From Bacteroidia bacterium (GTDB lineage Bacteria; Bacteroidota; Bacteroidia; J057): 64,000 bases of DNA. The notes under the pieces were generated by a model. It did not search any database. It was given only the letters and a program-made list of their open reading frames with translations, and was not told the origin of the DNA. The DNA lies in NCBI GenBank assembly GCA_033391075.1, contig JAWPMV010000001.1, positions 7,812,001 to 7,876,000 of the forward strand, read 5' to 3'. This document shows positions 8,449 to 17,217 of this stretch, piece after piece. Every line of letters begins with the position of its first letter. Position 1 is the stretch's first letter. The translations under genes were made by a program, and so were the position numbers.

Positions 8449-10002
8449 ATGAATTACAGCGAAATTTTCCCCAAGATTGTTTCCCATGCAAAGGAGTATG
8501 GATTCGTGTTTCAATCCAGCGAGATCTATGATGGCCTCGGTGCAGTTTACGATTATGGACAACTGGGGGTAGAACTTGTCAACAACCTGAAGATGGCCTG
8601 GTGGAAAGCCATGGTCCAAATGAATGAAAATATTGTTGGGATTGATGCATCTATCCTGATGCATCCTACGGTTTGGAAAGCTTCCGGACACGTAGATGCA
8701 TTCAATGATCCCCTCATCGATAATAAGGATTCCAAAAAGAGATACCGTGCAGATGTATTGATCGAAGACCAAATCGGCAAATACCTCACGAAATCTAAAA
8801 AGGATACAGTAAAGAAAGCCAGAAAAGAAGGCTGGGAAGAAGGTAGTGAAGACTATAATAACTTCCTGAACAGAAATAGAAATGCGGTTAAGGCTCAGGT
8901 GCTTCAAAAGCAATTTGAGGATGCCCTCAATTCCGGAGACCTGGGACAATTGAAAGATGTAATCGTCAACAATGGCATCGTAGATCCCGAGTCTGGTTCT
9001 AAAAACTGGTCAGACGTTCGTCAATTCAACCTGATGTTCAAAACCCAGTTGGGAGCCACAGCTGAATCTGCCATGGACTTGTATATGCGACCTGAGACGG
9101 CACAGGGTATTTTCGTCAATTACCTCAATGTGCAGAAAAGCTCGCGCATGAAGCTACCTTTCGGTATTGCACAAATCGGTAAATCTTTCCGTAACGAGAT
9201 CATCGCTCGTCAGTTCATCTTCCGGATGAGAGAGTTTACCCAAATGGAGATGCAATACTTTGTGAAGCCGGGGACTCAGCAGGAATTTTTCAAATATTGG
9301 AAAGCCCAAAGACTTGCCTGGCACAAAGCATTGGGATTAAGTCCGGAACGCCTGCACTTTCATCCACATGAAAAACTGGCGCATTATGCAGATGCTGCTG
9401 AAGATATTCAGTTTGATTATCCGATTGGTCTTAAAGAACTCGAGGGGATTCACTCACGTGGAAATTATGACCTGAGTCAGCACATGGAGTTTTCTGGAAA
9501 GAAGTTGCAGTACTTTGATCCTGAGAAGCAGGAGTCATATGTACCTTATGTAGTGGAAACCGCCGTAGGATTGGATCGTACCTTCCTGGCTCATCTCTGC
9601 AATTCTTACGATGAAGAAGAAGTGCCTACTGCAAAAGGGGATAAAGAGATCAGAAAAGTATTGCGTTTACATCCAATACTCGCTCCTTACAAAGTGGCTG
9701 TATTCCCATTGGTGAAGAAAGATGGTTTGCCGGAAATTGCCCGCAAGATCATTGGTGATCTGAAGTTTGATCATCAGGTTATGTATGATGAAAAGGATGC
9801 AGTCGGTAGAAGATATCGTCGCCATGATGCGATTGGTACGCCTTATTGTGTTACCGTTGATTATGAAACCAAGGATGACAATTGTGTGACCATTCGCGAA
9901 AGGGATAGCATGAAGCAGGATCGAATTCCAATCAGTGAAGTGGGGGCCTATGTTTCAGAAAGACTGAGCTGGAGAAATGTGCTTTCTCAATTGGAAGCCT
10001 AG
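8449..10002 (+). CDS. glyS: Glycyl-tRNA synthetase (single-chain, class II)
   Basis: Charges tRNA-Gly with glycine in the cytoplasm. The 517-residue single-chain form corresponds to the homodimeric (eukaryote-like) GlyRS used by Bacteroidota, not the split alpha/beta enzyme. Visible marks: the N-terminal EYGFVFQSSEIYDGLGAVYDYG segment region (16-37), MRPETAQGIF at 213-222, class II motif 2 with FRNEI at 247-251 and REFTQME at 261-267, motif 3 with a VGLDRTF block near 371, and a C-terminal anticodon-binding domain beginning near LHPILAP. The gene stands alone: it is preceded by a repeat-filled gap and followed by a strong hairpin at 10021-10060. Confidence 0.97.
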   Translation: MNYSEIFPKIVSHAKEYGFVFQSSEIYDGLGAVYDYGQLGVELVNNLKMAWWKAMVQMNENIVGIDASILMHPTVWKASGHVDAFNDPLIDNKDSKKRYRADVLIEDQIGKYLTKSKKDTVKKARKEGWEEGSEDYNNFLNRNRNAVKAQVLQKQFEDALNSGDLGQLKDVIVNNGIVDPESGSKNWSDVRQFNLMFKTQLGATAESAMDLYMRPETAQGIFVNYLNVQKSSRMKLPFGIAQIGKSFRNEIIARQFIFRMREFTQMEMQYFVKPGTQQEFFKYWKAQRLAWHKALGLSPERLHFHPHEKLAHYADAAEDIQFDYPIGLKELEGIHSRGNYDLSQHMEFSGKKLQYFDPEKQESYVPYVVETAVGLDRTFLAHLCNSYDEEEVPTAKGDKEIRKVLRLHPILAPYKVAVFPLVKKDGLPEIARKIIGDLKFDHQVMYDEKDAVGRRYRRHDAIGTPYCVTVDYETKDDNCVTIRERDSMKQDRIPISEVGAYVSERLSWRNVLSQLEA

Positions 10003-10020
10003 TATAAAAGCTTATCAAAG

Positions 10021-10060
10021 CAAAAAGGCGCAAATGGTTGATTCCCATTTGCGCCTTTTG
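10021..10060. terminator. Bidirectional hairpin terminator between glyS and DUF6089 gene
   Basis: An almost perfect stem (AAAAGGCGCAAATGG with its complement CCATTTGCGCCTTTT) with a 5-7 nt loop. A-rich and T-rich flanks on both sides let it serve the two convergent genes. Confidence 0.85.
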
Positions 10061-10076
10061 CATATATAATTTTTAA

Positions 10077-10904
10077 TTAATTTCTGGATGCGTATCTGCT
10101 GAGATAATAGTTTACGGTAAACATTACGAAGAAGTAAGAGTCCTTTGAACCAGGGTTTCCTCTTCTGTCGCCAGGATTGAAAATCCCGTCTGGAGAGCGC
10201 TCTGAAAGTGCTACTGCCAGCTCGCCACCTGAAGCTCTCAAAGCATCAAAGTCTGGATAAATGGAACTTACATCATCAATGTAGTCTGTTCCGGTCATTC
10301 TGTAACCAACTTCCAGGCTTACCCCGGTATAGTCAGTCAACCTGAGGCTCAATCCTCCTCCAAATGGAGCACTGAACTGAATGGTAGAATAAACCTTCGC
10401 ACCACCAATATACTGACCTTCAGTACCTAATGGCTGGAGATTTCTCCAAACACCCTCATAGCGTGCTTGAGGATTGAAGTGGAAAAGACCAACACCTGCA
10501 AAGAAGTAGGGAGTGAAAAATACTTCGTCTCTCCAGGAGTTTCCGAAATTTTTATCACGAAACAACTCAACTACAAGGGCAGCATGAGCTTCAAATACTT
10601 TGCTTCTGAAGTGCAGATTCCGAACCTGACGGCCCACGTCTATCGCCTGAGCATCTGCTGCACCAACTTCTCCATAAGAGAAACCGGTTCTGATTTTGAG
10701 TACGGGCATGATGTACTTGGCGTATGTGATAGAGGCTGCGGGACGGATCAGAGAATTGTTGAATTTATCAGTGAGGTCACCATAGTAATAGGTGGTACCG
10801 ATTCCAGCTGAAAATTCATGTGTTCTCTGACCGAAAAGATCCGGGCTGTACACAAAGCATATCATGTAGAGCAATGGATAGAGTAAATATTTTTGAAGTT
10901 TCAT
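10077..10904 (-). CDS. DUF6089 family outer-membrane beta-barrel protein
   Basis: Predicted outer-membrane protein of the DUF6089 type common in Bacteroidota. The start is placed at the ATG giving MKLQKYLLYP, which yields a normal signal peptide ending LFGQ. An ATG 18 nt further upstream (10922) is possible but adds MTLNVP before the signal. The mature N-terminus reads THEFSAGIGTTYYYGDLTD, typical of the family, followed by alternating strand segments rich in aromatic residues, and it ends with a Tyr/Phe-rich strand (YFFVMFTVNYYLS). Members are often found near cell-envelope genes, but no function is established. It stands alone, convergent with glyS. Confidence 0.78.
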   Translation of the reverse strand: MKLQKYLLYPLLYMICFVYSPDLFGQRTHEFSAGIGTTYYYGDLTDKFNNSLIRPAASITYAKYIMPVLKIRTGFSYGEVGAADAQAIDVGRQVRNLHFRSKVFEAHAALVVELFRDKNFGNSWRDEVFFTPYFFAGVGLFHFNPQARYEGVWRNLQPLGTEGQYIGGAKVYSTIQFSAPFGGGLSLRLTDYTGVSLEVGYRMTGTDYIDDVSSIYPDFDALRASGGELAVALSERSPDGIFNPGDRRGNPGSKDSYFFVMFTVNYYLSRYASRN

Positions 10905-11334
10905 AGGCACATTAAGGGTCATTCCCTGCTGATATCTCCTAGGGGGATGCGGAGCAACAAAGAACTTAATAATAGGGTAGAAAGGTTGTGCTAAATTAGT
11001 CGAATTCTTGCGTGTCTCAACAAGCCTTCGATGCTTCTGCTAAAATCTCTGTGCCAATGGTCTAAAACCCTGTGCAAAAACTCATTTTTGTTGAATATTC
11101 CAACTTCCCAAATAAGCGGAAAATGGAATGCTTGTTAAGCTAATTCGCTCTGGATCAAATATATATGCCTTGTGATGCCTGGGTACCTATTTGTTTTTAC
11201 CAAATGCGAAAAGAAGAGAGAAATTCCCTTGCTGAGTTGCTAAGGCGTATTTGCATAGGGAATTATGTAATTTTATCTGGAAAATTTTTAATCAATACAA
11301 CCGCTTTTCAATCACCTGACACCTTTCTATTACC
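10905..11334. other. Divergent intergenic region
   Basis: Separates the minus-strand DUF6089 gene from the plus-strand ECF sigma gene. No convincing gene is seen. A loose inverted repeat (AATTCCCT near 11221 with AGGGAATT near 11258) lies in the probable sigma-gene promoter region. No clean TTG-N20-TAnnTTTG match was found. Confidence 0.4.
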
Positions 11335-11898
11335 ATGCAAAGCAAGAGTAAAGCAAGTACGTATCCTATTCGAGAAGAGGAGCGGATTCTTTTAGAAGCC
11401 TGTCTCAGAGGTGATGCTATTGCCCAGAAACAGCTATATGATCGCTACAAGGATGCCATGTTTACCCTTGCGTATCGAATTTGTAATGATTTTGAAGTAG
11501 CACAGGATGCTTTGCAGGAAGGATTTGTGGGCGTGTTCAGGGGGATGAAAAATTTTCGGAAAGAGTCTACCCTCGGAGCCTGGATAAAAACCATTATCAT
11601 AAGAACTGCTTACAAGAAACTGAAGAAAGAGACCTTGATGCAACCCCTTAATCCAGAGATCGAGGATTCGGTGATTGACTGGGGAGGGCAGAAACTGGAT
11701 GTAGAGTACCTGGAGAAAGCTATTCAGGCATTGCCTTCAGGATATAGAAGCGTATTTGTGTTGATTGAGGTAGAAGGTTATGCGCATAAAGAAGTAGCCA
11801 ATATTTTGGGTATTTCGGTGGGTACCTCAAAGTCCCAACTCTTTTATGCTAAAAGACAATTGAGAAAACAACTAAATGCAATGGGAATATGGAGATGA
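11335..11898 (+). CDS. ECF-type RNA polymerase sigma factor
   Basis: Sigma-70 family factor of the extracytoplasmic-function class, 187 residues. Region 2 covers about residues 27-95 (LYDRYKDAMFTLAYRI, then DALQEGFVGVFRGMKNFR, the core-binding and -10-recognition helices). Region 4 covers about 125-182 (LPSGYRSVFVLIEVEGYAHKE followed by the helix-turn-helix LGISVGTSKSQLFYAKRQLR). Its 3' end overlaps the next gene by 10 nt, and that gene encodes a one-TM protein likely to be its anti-sigma regulator. The target genes are unknown. Confidence 0.93.
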   Translation: MQSKSKASTYPIREEERILLEACLRGDAIAQKQLYDRYKDAMFTLAYRICNDFEVAQDALQEGFVGVFRGMKNFRKESTLGAWIKTIIIRTAYKKLKKETLMQPLNPEIEDSVIDWGGQKLDVEYLEKAIQALPSGYRSVFVLIEVEGYAHKEVANILGISVGTSKSQLFYAKRQLRKQLNAMGIWR

Positions 11899-12524
11899 AG
11901 GAAAGAAATCATAAAGATCTCAAACGAGCCCTTGAACAATTACCGGAACACAAAGCTCCGGAAGTAGTCTGGGATCGTATCGAAAGAAGATTGGCTTCTC
12001 CAGAAGCAGAAAACCTGCGCGAGAAGTTGGGACAACTGAACACCTACCGGGCACCGGATGAGGCCTGGTCAAATATTCAGGGACAATTAAAGAACAAGCC
12101 TTCTACTATAGGAAGAGCCCTACGCATGATGCTGGTTGCTGCCACTGCCATGCTCTTGCTTTATATAGGTCTGCAATTTTTGGGAGATGATGAATTGCCT
12201 GCCAATCCACCTATGACCGAAACGAAAGTGCCCTTATCCGAAATGACAGACATCCAGATAGCCGATTTTGAGAATAAAATGGCTGAAGAAGAGGAAGAAT
12301 TGAAAGCTTGTATTGAGGCTATAGAAGATCAAGGATTGCAGGAGGAAATGGAGAAAGAAATTTTGCAATTGGAAGAACTCACCCAAACACGTGATAGCCT
12401 CAGTTATTTTCTTAGTAAAGGAGAAAGTTTGCCAGGCACCACCCCCCGACTGGATAGACTGGAAGCCAGAAGAAATCTCATGATTCAAAACCTGCGAGAA
12501 AAGCTCTGCGGGGATAAAGAATAA
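11889..12524 (+). CDS. Putative membrane anti-sigma regulator with duplicated N-terminal motif
   Basis: A 211-residue protein with a cytoplasmic N-terminal part, one transmembrane helix at about 77-98 (MMLVAATAMLLLYIGLQFL), and a Glu-rich, coiled-coil-like region outside the cytoplasm (about 125-205). The N-terminal part holds a 21-residue motif twice: LPEHKAPEVVWDRIERRL (about 18-35) and LNTYRAPDEAWSNIQGQL (about 50-67). It overlaps the sigma gene by 10 nt, so translational coupling is likely. No zinc-binding anti-sigma motif is present. The anti-sigma role is inferred from topology and linkage, not from a recognised domain. Confidence 0.65.
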   Translation: MEMKERNHKDLKRALEQLPEHKAPEVVWDRIERRLASPEAENLREKLGQLNTYRAPDEAWSNIQGQLKNKPSTIGRALRMMLVAATAMLLLYIGLQFLGDDELPANPPMTETKVPLSEMTDIQIADFENKMAEEEEELKACIEAIEDQGLQEEMEKEILQLEELTQTRDSLSYFLSKGESLPGTTPRLDRLEARRNLMIQNLREKLCGDKE

Positions 12525-12659
12525 GATGTTTGCTTCATGATTAGGATATTTTAAGGTAAAAATCATTCTCTCTCTGCAATTTTTCGGAATAATTGCTTAA
12601 ATTTATTACAGACAGAGGGCGATCCGACTTAACCTTCACATCCTAATTCAATTCTGTAT

Positions 12660-13355
12660 ATGAAGCAAAGCTTTACCTTACTGCTATTGACATTCGGATT
12701 AGCCTGTTCACTTTTTGCCCAAATTCCTTCAAAAAGCGATTTGCCCGATGAGGAAGAGCTGCCGCTCGTTCCTGATCTCTTTGGCTATCAGGATTATGAT
12801 ACGCGCATGTTTAAGTTGAATGTGCTGGATTTGATCCAGTATACCAATCCTGATGGAATCATTGGTAAAATTCAATTTGCCTATGAGCACAAGCTCAAGC
12901 CTTCCTGGTCCCTAAATACGGAACTCGCGGCAAACTATTTCTTTGCATATAATGAGCTTGGTAGATCCCATTTGAAACTAAGAGACGGAATTTTGAGCCT
13001 CACTATGGAGCCCCGCTATTATCTTGGGATGAGGAGACGAATGTTTTTCAAGCAAAGCAAGAATAACTTCTCCTCAAACTATGTAAGTCTGGCTTTTTCT
13101 ACGCGTCTGGTCGAACTTAATCGCGGATTTTCAGCTACAGACAATGCTCGCTACCTCTATTCAGATAATTTTGGAGTCGCTCCTTTATTTGGAGTACAAA
13201 GAAGAATCCTGAAATGGATATATGTGGATTTCAATCTGGGAGTTCGTGTCTCCTATGGAGATCCCCTGAGGACACGCTTGTTTTTCCCAAAAGATTCAGA
13301 GAAAGTCTGGCAGATAGCTCCGCATACGAGCCTGAAGTTGGGATTGGCAATTTAA
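12660..13355 (+). CDS. Exported protein, probable outer-membrane beta-barrel
   Basis: A 231-residue protein with a signal peptide (MKQSFTLLLLTFGLACSLFAQ). The mature part alternates short polar and aromatic segments (IQFAYEHKLKPSWSLNTEL, LTMEPRYYLGMRRRMFF, WIYVDFNLGVRVSYG), as in transmembrane beta-strands, and ends in a hydrophobic strand (TSLKLGLAI). No family is recognised. It lies 135 nt after the sigma/regulator pair in the same direction and could be part of that regulon. It ends just before an inverted-repeat element shared with another site in the window. Confidence 0.6.
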   Translation: MKQSFTLLLLTFGLACSLFAQIPSKSDLPDEEELPLVPDLFGYQDYDTRMFKLNVLDLIQYTNPDGIIGKIQFAYEHKLKPSWSLNTELAANYFFAYNELGRSHLKLRDGILSLTMEPRYYLGMRRRMFFKQSKNNFSSNYVSLAFSTRLVELNRGFSATDNARYLYSDNFGVAPLFGVQRRILKWIYVDFNLGVRVSYGDPLRTRLFFPKDSEKVWQIAPHTSLKLGLAI

Positions 13356-13376
13356 TTTGCTTACCACACTTTCCGT

Positions 13377-13478
13377 GTCATTGCGAGTCGGAACCTCCGG
13401 CGAAGCAATCCCCTTAACTCAAAATAACAATCGGGGTTCAAGGGGTCTGCTTCGCCTGTAGAACAGGCTCGCAATGAC
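13377..13478. repeat. GTCATTGCGAG-bounded inverted-repeat element, copy 1
   Basis: A 102-bp element bounded by GTCATTGCGAG (13377-13387) and its exact complement CTCGCAATGAC (13468-13478). Inner arms also pair in part (CGAAGCA with TGCTTCG; CCCCTT with AAGGGG). It sits between convergent genes and could form a long bidirectional hairpin. A degenerate copy is at 53319-53402. Confidence 0.8.
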
Positions 13479-13495
13479 AGCCTGTATAAACAGAA

Positions 13496-15886
13496 TCAAA
13501 CTCGCTCATAGATCCTCCGAATCCGACTACTCAGTCGTACCAGAATTTCATAAGGAATGGTATCAGCTGCCTCTGCCAGTTTGTTGATGGATAGATAGTG
13601 TTCTCCTTCTCGACCAAAGATGAGGACAGAATCGCCGGCTTCAGCTTCAGGAATATCTGTTACATCCAGCATGAGCATATCCATACACAGCCTGCCAAAA
13701 GTGGGAGCTTCTTTCCCTCTAACCAGGAAGCTGATGTTTCCTTCGCCAAGAGAACGAGGAATTCCGTCTGCATATCCAATGGCTACTGTAGCGATTCGAC
13801 TTTGCCGCTTTGTTTCCTGGCTACGTCCATAGCCGATACTTTGTCCGGCTGAATAGCTTCTGATTTGACTGATGCTGCTATGAAGGCTTCCAATTTCTTC
13901 CAAATCGATAAGTCCTTCTGTTGCCTTAGCGGGATGAATCCCATAAAGACCTATTCCCATCCTGACCATTTCAAAGGCATATTGTGGAAAGCGAAGGATG
14001 CCTGCTGTATTGAGGATGTGGCGAAAAGATTGAATGCCCAATTGCGATTGGAGGCTTTGGTACATCTGCTGAAAACGTTCAATTTGTGCATGGCTAAAGG
14101 CATCTTCCGACGGATCATCCGCAGCAGCCAAATGAGACAATACCGATACTATTTCGAGATCAGGGTAGAGAGAGAATAAATCTATGAGTTTTGACAGATC
14201 TTCTTCGACAAAGCCCAGCCTTCCCATACCTGTTTCCAGTTTGAGGTGTATGCGATAGCGACTTAATTCTGCCAGACGAGCAGCCTTGAGGTATTTGTCG
14301 AGAAAGGAAAAATTTGAAACTTCTGGTTCGAGAGAAAACTGAATCAGGCTTTCGATGCTGCTTTCATCCGGATTCATGACCATTATAGGAAGGCGAATCC
14401 CATCTTGCCGGAGTTCGATGCCTTCTGAGGCATAAGCAACTGTCAGGTAGGTCGCCCCCTCCTGTTCCAGAACCTGAGCAATTTCCCAGGTGCCGCTCCC
14501 ATAAGATGCCGCTTTGACCATACACATCGTATGCGTGCCTTCGGGGATTTGAGCCTTGAGGCTCCGAAAGTTTTTACTCAACTGATGAAGTCGGACCTTG
14601 AAATAGGTGGCATTGAGTTTTCTGTTGAAGAAAGGCAGGAGGGTTTCCAGGGCAAAACTTCGAGCTCCCTTGAGGAGTAAAACGGAATCTTTAAAATCCT
14701 CATATCGCAACTCAGCTTTCAAGGCTTCTGTATGCGGAAAGCTTTGAGGGAGATTCATGGAGGAGAATACCGGTCCAAGGGTATAAATATTTTCTTCGCC
14801 TAATTGCTCCCGCAATTCCTCATAGATAGCTTGCTGGATTTCTTTTTGTCTGTTGCCTAGATGTGGGATATCTGAGAGGATGATTTGCTTTCGGTCATGG
14901 CTGGGATTGCTGAGTAAAAGCTGCAAGGCATTGCGGAGAGAATCCTCATCTGAATTATAACTATCATTGATGAGGCTGATTTCAGGATTGTCGGTGATGA
15001 TTTCCGTCCGCATCTCTACTGCCTGAAGGAGAGCTAGGCGTTCGAGTATATCCTCTTCTGTCGCGCCCAGGTATTTTGCCACCGTGATAGCTAAGGCTGC
15101 ATTTTCTCTATCTGCCGGATTGGGAAAGCGATTTTCATCTGGATAGTTAGCCTGGCTACTTTCGAAAGGGATATTGTTTTGCTCAAGGGCTTGAAGGACA
15201 AAATCCTGTTCGGAGCCTGTAAAAACTTTTTCTGTCCCTTCAAAGAGTTGCAACTTCTCCTGAAGTTTTGCTGCTTCTGAGGTAAAGCCTTCTGCATGCG
15301 AGCTCCCCATATGCGTGAGGATGCCTAAATCCGGCTGTATCATTAGCCATAATCTTCCCATCTCTTCGGGTTCTGATATTCCCGCCTCGATTAAGGCCAG
15401 TTCTGCTTGTGGATGCATTTGCAAAAGAGATAGGGAAACCCCCAATTGGCTATTATAGCTCATGGGGCTTTTGACAATCTGGAATTGCATTTCCAGCAAA
15501 CTTGCCAACCATTCCTTTACAATGGTTTTACCATTGCTACCTGTGATACCGATGACTGGATAAGAAAATTTTTGTCGATGTGCGAGTGCCCATCTTTGCA
15601 GGCTGTCCAAGCAATTGTCGCAGAAAGCATAATTCACATCCTTATAAGGAAGGGCTTTTTCTACGAGGAAGTTTCTCACTCCTTTTTGATAAGCATCAGC
15701 AATAAAGTCATGCCCATCGCGATTCTCGGTTTTTAGGGCAATGAAAACAGTCTCGGCCCCTCGGCTGATCTTTCGACTGTCATAAGCGATATAAGTGAGA
15801 GGAATATTGTCCATGCGCCCCTGAAATAAATCCAGTGCGCCGGCAAGGCTCGCTATTTCATTGATATGATAGGGTAAACCCAGCAA
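13496..15886 (-). CDS. Bifunctional MurF ligase / alanine racemase
   Basis: Fusion enzyme for peptidoglycan precursor synthesis in the cytoplasm. The N-terminal half (about 1-425) is MurF, which adds D-Ala-D-Ala to UDP-MurNAc-tripeptide using ATP; its P-loop is GITGSNGKT at 113-121. The C-terminal half (about 430-796) is a PLP alanine racemase: the PLP lysine is Lys458 in MVKAASYG, with LYGIHP near 648 and the catalytic-type tyrosine Tyr686 in SIGYGR, then GYADGIPRS at about 704. Residue numbers are counted from this reading frame. The fusion is typical of Bacteroidota. It starts only 6 nt after the nuoB stop, so it is probably co-transcribed with nuoA-nuoB. Confidence 0.95.
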   Translation of the reverse strand: MLGLPYHINEIASLAGALDLFQGRMDNIPLTYIAYDSRKISRGAETVFIALKTENRDGHDFIADAYQKGVRNFLVEKALPYKDVNYAFCDNCLDSLQRWALAHRQKFSYPVIGITGSNGKTIVKEWLASLLEMQFQIVKSPMSYNSQLGVSLSLLQMHPQAELALIEAGISEPEEMGRLWLMIQPDLGILTHMGSSHAEGFTSEAAKLQEKLQLFEGTEKVFTGSEQDFVLQALEQNNIPFESSQANYPDENRFPNPADRENAALAITVAKYLGATEEDILERLALLQAVEMRTEIITDNPEISLINDSYNSDEDSLRNALQLLLSNPSHDRKQIILSDIPHLGNRQKEIQQAIYEELREQLGEENIYTLGPVFSSMNLPQSFPHTEALKAELRYEDFKDSVLLLKGARSFALETLLPFFNRKLNATYFKVRLHQLSKNFRSLKAQIPEGTHTMCMVKAASYGSGTWEIAQVLEQEGATYLTVAYASEGIELRQDGIRLPIMVMNPDESSIESLIQFSLEPEVSNFSFLDKYLKAARLAELSRYRIHLKLETGMGRLGFVEEDLSKLIDLFSLYPDLEIVSVLSHLAAADDPSEDAFSHAQIERFQQMYQSLQSQLGIQSFRHILNTAGILRFPQYAFEMVRMGIGLYGIHPAKATEGLIDLEEIGSLHSSISQIRSYSAGQSIGYGRSQETKRQSRIATVAIGYADGIPRSLGEGNISFLVRGKEAPTFGRLCMDMLMLDVTDIPEAEAGDSVLIFGREGEHYLSINKLAEAADTIPYEILVRLSSRIRRIYERV

Positions 15887-15892
15887 GAGATG

Positions 15893-16375
15893 CTAGTCCT
15901 GAAGAACAGAGTGCTCAGTCATCACTTTGTTCTGGATCGTCTGCAGTCCGTGGATCACTGTTTCGGGTCTTGGAGGACAACCGGGAATATAGACATCGAC
16001 CGGAAGGAAATTGTCAACTCCCTGAACGACACCATATACACGATGCATGCCACCCGTGGAAGCACAAGCTCCCATAGCCATACACCATTTGGGGTCAGGC
16101 ATTTGATCCCAGATCCTTTTGATAGCATGAGACATTTTATAGCTACACCATCCAGCTACGATCATAAGGTCTGCCTGCCGAGGGGAAAATCTGAATACCT
16201 CACTACCAAAACGAGATACGTCAAACTTAGGTCCGGCGAAAGACATCATTTCAATTGCACAACAAGCCAGTCCCATAGGCATTGGCCACATGGCATTTTT
16301 TCTTGCCCAGTTTGTAACAAAGTCTACAGTTGATAGCAGATAACCCTGCTGTGCTAATGCTTTTTCGAGTCCCAT
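15893..16375 (-). CDS. nuoB: NADH-quinone oxidoreductase subunit B
   Basis: Carries iron-sulfur cluster N2, the last electron carrier before quinone in respiratory complex I. The four N2 ligands are visible as Cys38-Cys39 (ACCAIEMM), Cys104 (GACASTGG) and Cys133 (PGCPPRPE), with the same spacing as Cys45, Cys46, Cys111 and Cys140 of the Thermus subunit. At 160 residues it is a normal length. nuoA lies 30 nt upstream, but nuoC is not downstream: the next gene, 6 nt away, is murF-alr. The rest of complex I must be encoded elsewhere. Confidence 0.97.
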   Translation of the reverse strand: MGLEKALAQQGYLLSTVDFVTNWARKNAMWPMPMGLACCAIEMMSFAGPKFDVSRFGSEVFRFSPRQADLMIVAGWCSYKMSHAIKRIWDQMPDPKWCMAMGACASTGGMHRVYGVVQGVDNFLPVDVYIPGCPPRPETVIHGLQTIQNKVMTEHSVLQD

Positions 16376-16405
16376 GATGTAATAACTAAATGAGTATGCT
16401 ATATG

Positions 16406-16816
16406 TTAAGACCATTTCAGGCCACCTTTTTTATACACGTAAATGTATCCGACGAAAAGAATGATCACGAAGACCAGCATTTCTATGAAGGGAAAGAAGC
16501 TATCGGTTTCTATGATTAACTCCTTAAACTGAACTGCCCAGGGATACATAAATACCACCTCTATATCAAATAAGATGAAGAGCATGGCAATGAGGTAGAA
16601 CTTCACAGAGAAGCGCTCATGAGCAGTACCTACTGGGTCCATTCCACTTTCATATGCAGAACCTTTGATCTTGTTAGGGCGAAAGGGGCCGAGCAGCCAG
16701 GAAAGGTTGGTCAGCAATAAGGCCAGAACAATCGCAATGAGCAGCAGAATGAATATCGGGATATATCTGCCTAAGGTTTCTGTGTAGGCCAATAAAATGG
16801 TCGGAGCAGTGTTCAT
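16406..16816 (-). CDS. nuoA: NADH-quinone oxidoreductase subunit A
   Basis: Small membrane subunit of complex I, 136 residues, with three hydrophobic helices at about 17-43, 71-94 and 107-128. The family motif YESG (55-58), which corresponds to the conserved loop of mitochondrial ND3, and the acidic FDIE motif (83-86) are present. It is first in the nuoA-nuoB-murF/alr run. The upstream gap holds a strong terminator for the preceding minus-strand gene, so nuoA probably has its own promoter between 16817 and 16920. Confidence 0.95.
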   Translation of the reverse strand: MNTAPTILLAYTETLGRYIPIFILLLIAIVLALLLTNLSWLLGPFRPNKIKGSAYESGMDPVGTAHERFSVKFYLIAMLFILFDIEVVFMYPWAVQFKELIIETDSFFPFIEMLVFVIILFVGYIYVYKKGGLKWS

Positions 16817-16922
16817 ATAATAGATACTATTAACCCTTAAATATATTCACAATTTTGAGAAAGTCCGAATAAATTGTGGAAAGGAGAAAAAGGAAAAGAA
16901 ATGCAGCCTCTGGAAAAAAGTT

Positions 16923-16948
16923 AAGGGAAGCAAAATTGCTTCCCTTTT
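16923..16948 (-). terminator. Hairpin terminator after the 80-residue orphan gene
   Basis: GGGAAGCAA and TTGCTTCCC pair around a very short loop. On the minus strand the stem is followed by TTAACTTTTTT, which fits termination of the gene ending at 16975; the plus-strand side is also T-rich. Confidence 0.75.
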
Positions 16949-16974
16949 CTTTTAATCCGTGCGTGGCGAAACGG

Positions 16975-17217
16975 TTAGTTCAGTGAAACATTTTTCAGTT
17001 TCTCCAATTCACTAAGCATACGAGTAAGTTTATGGTTTTGAACCTCTCCAAGGTTCCTAACCCCTACGCGCTCAGCTTCATGGATCATATCCATTCTTAC
17101 TCCTATCTCTCTAAAAGTGAGCTTGGAATCAGAAGGATTAGTCCTGTTTCTAACAATTTCTTTGTTCAAGAATGACTTTGTGGCTTGGATCTTTGCGTGC
17201 AACTCTTGTGATGTCAT
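16975..17217 (-). CDS. Small protein of unknown function (80 residues)
   Basis: The start is set at the ATG giving MTSQELHAKIQATKSFLN. The frame is open further upstream to 17361, but the extension encodes an unlikely, strand-poor sequence and overlaps the promoter at 17274-17304. The protein is charged and mostly helical in character (KLTFREIGVRMDMIHEAERVGVRNLGE), with no signal peptide or TM segment. No family is recognised; short helical DNA- or RNA-binding adaptors look like this, but that is a guess. It has its own consensus promoter and terminator, so it is a stand-alone transcription unit. Confidence 0.6.
   Translation of the reverse strand: MTSQELHAKIQATKSFLNKEIVRNRTNPSDSKLTFREIGVRMDMIHEAERVGVRNLGEVQNHKLTRMLSELEKLKNVSLN

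Noticed and set aside
11165-11395. A 76-codon plus-strand frame before the ECF sigma gene
   Set aside because: It overlaps the sigma gene start in another frame, has no recognisable features, and lies in the probable promoter region.
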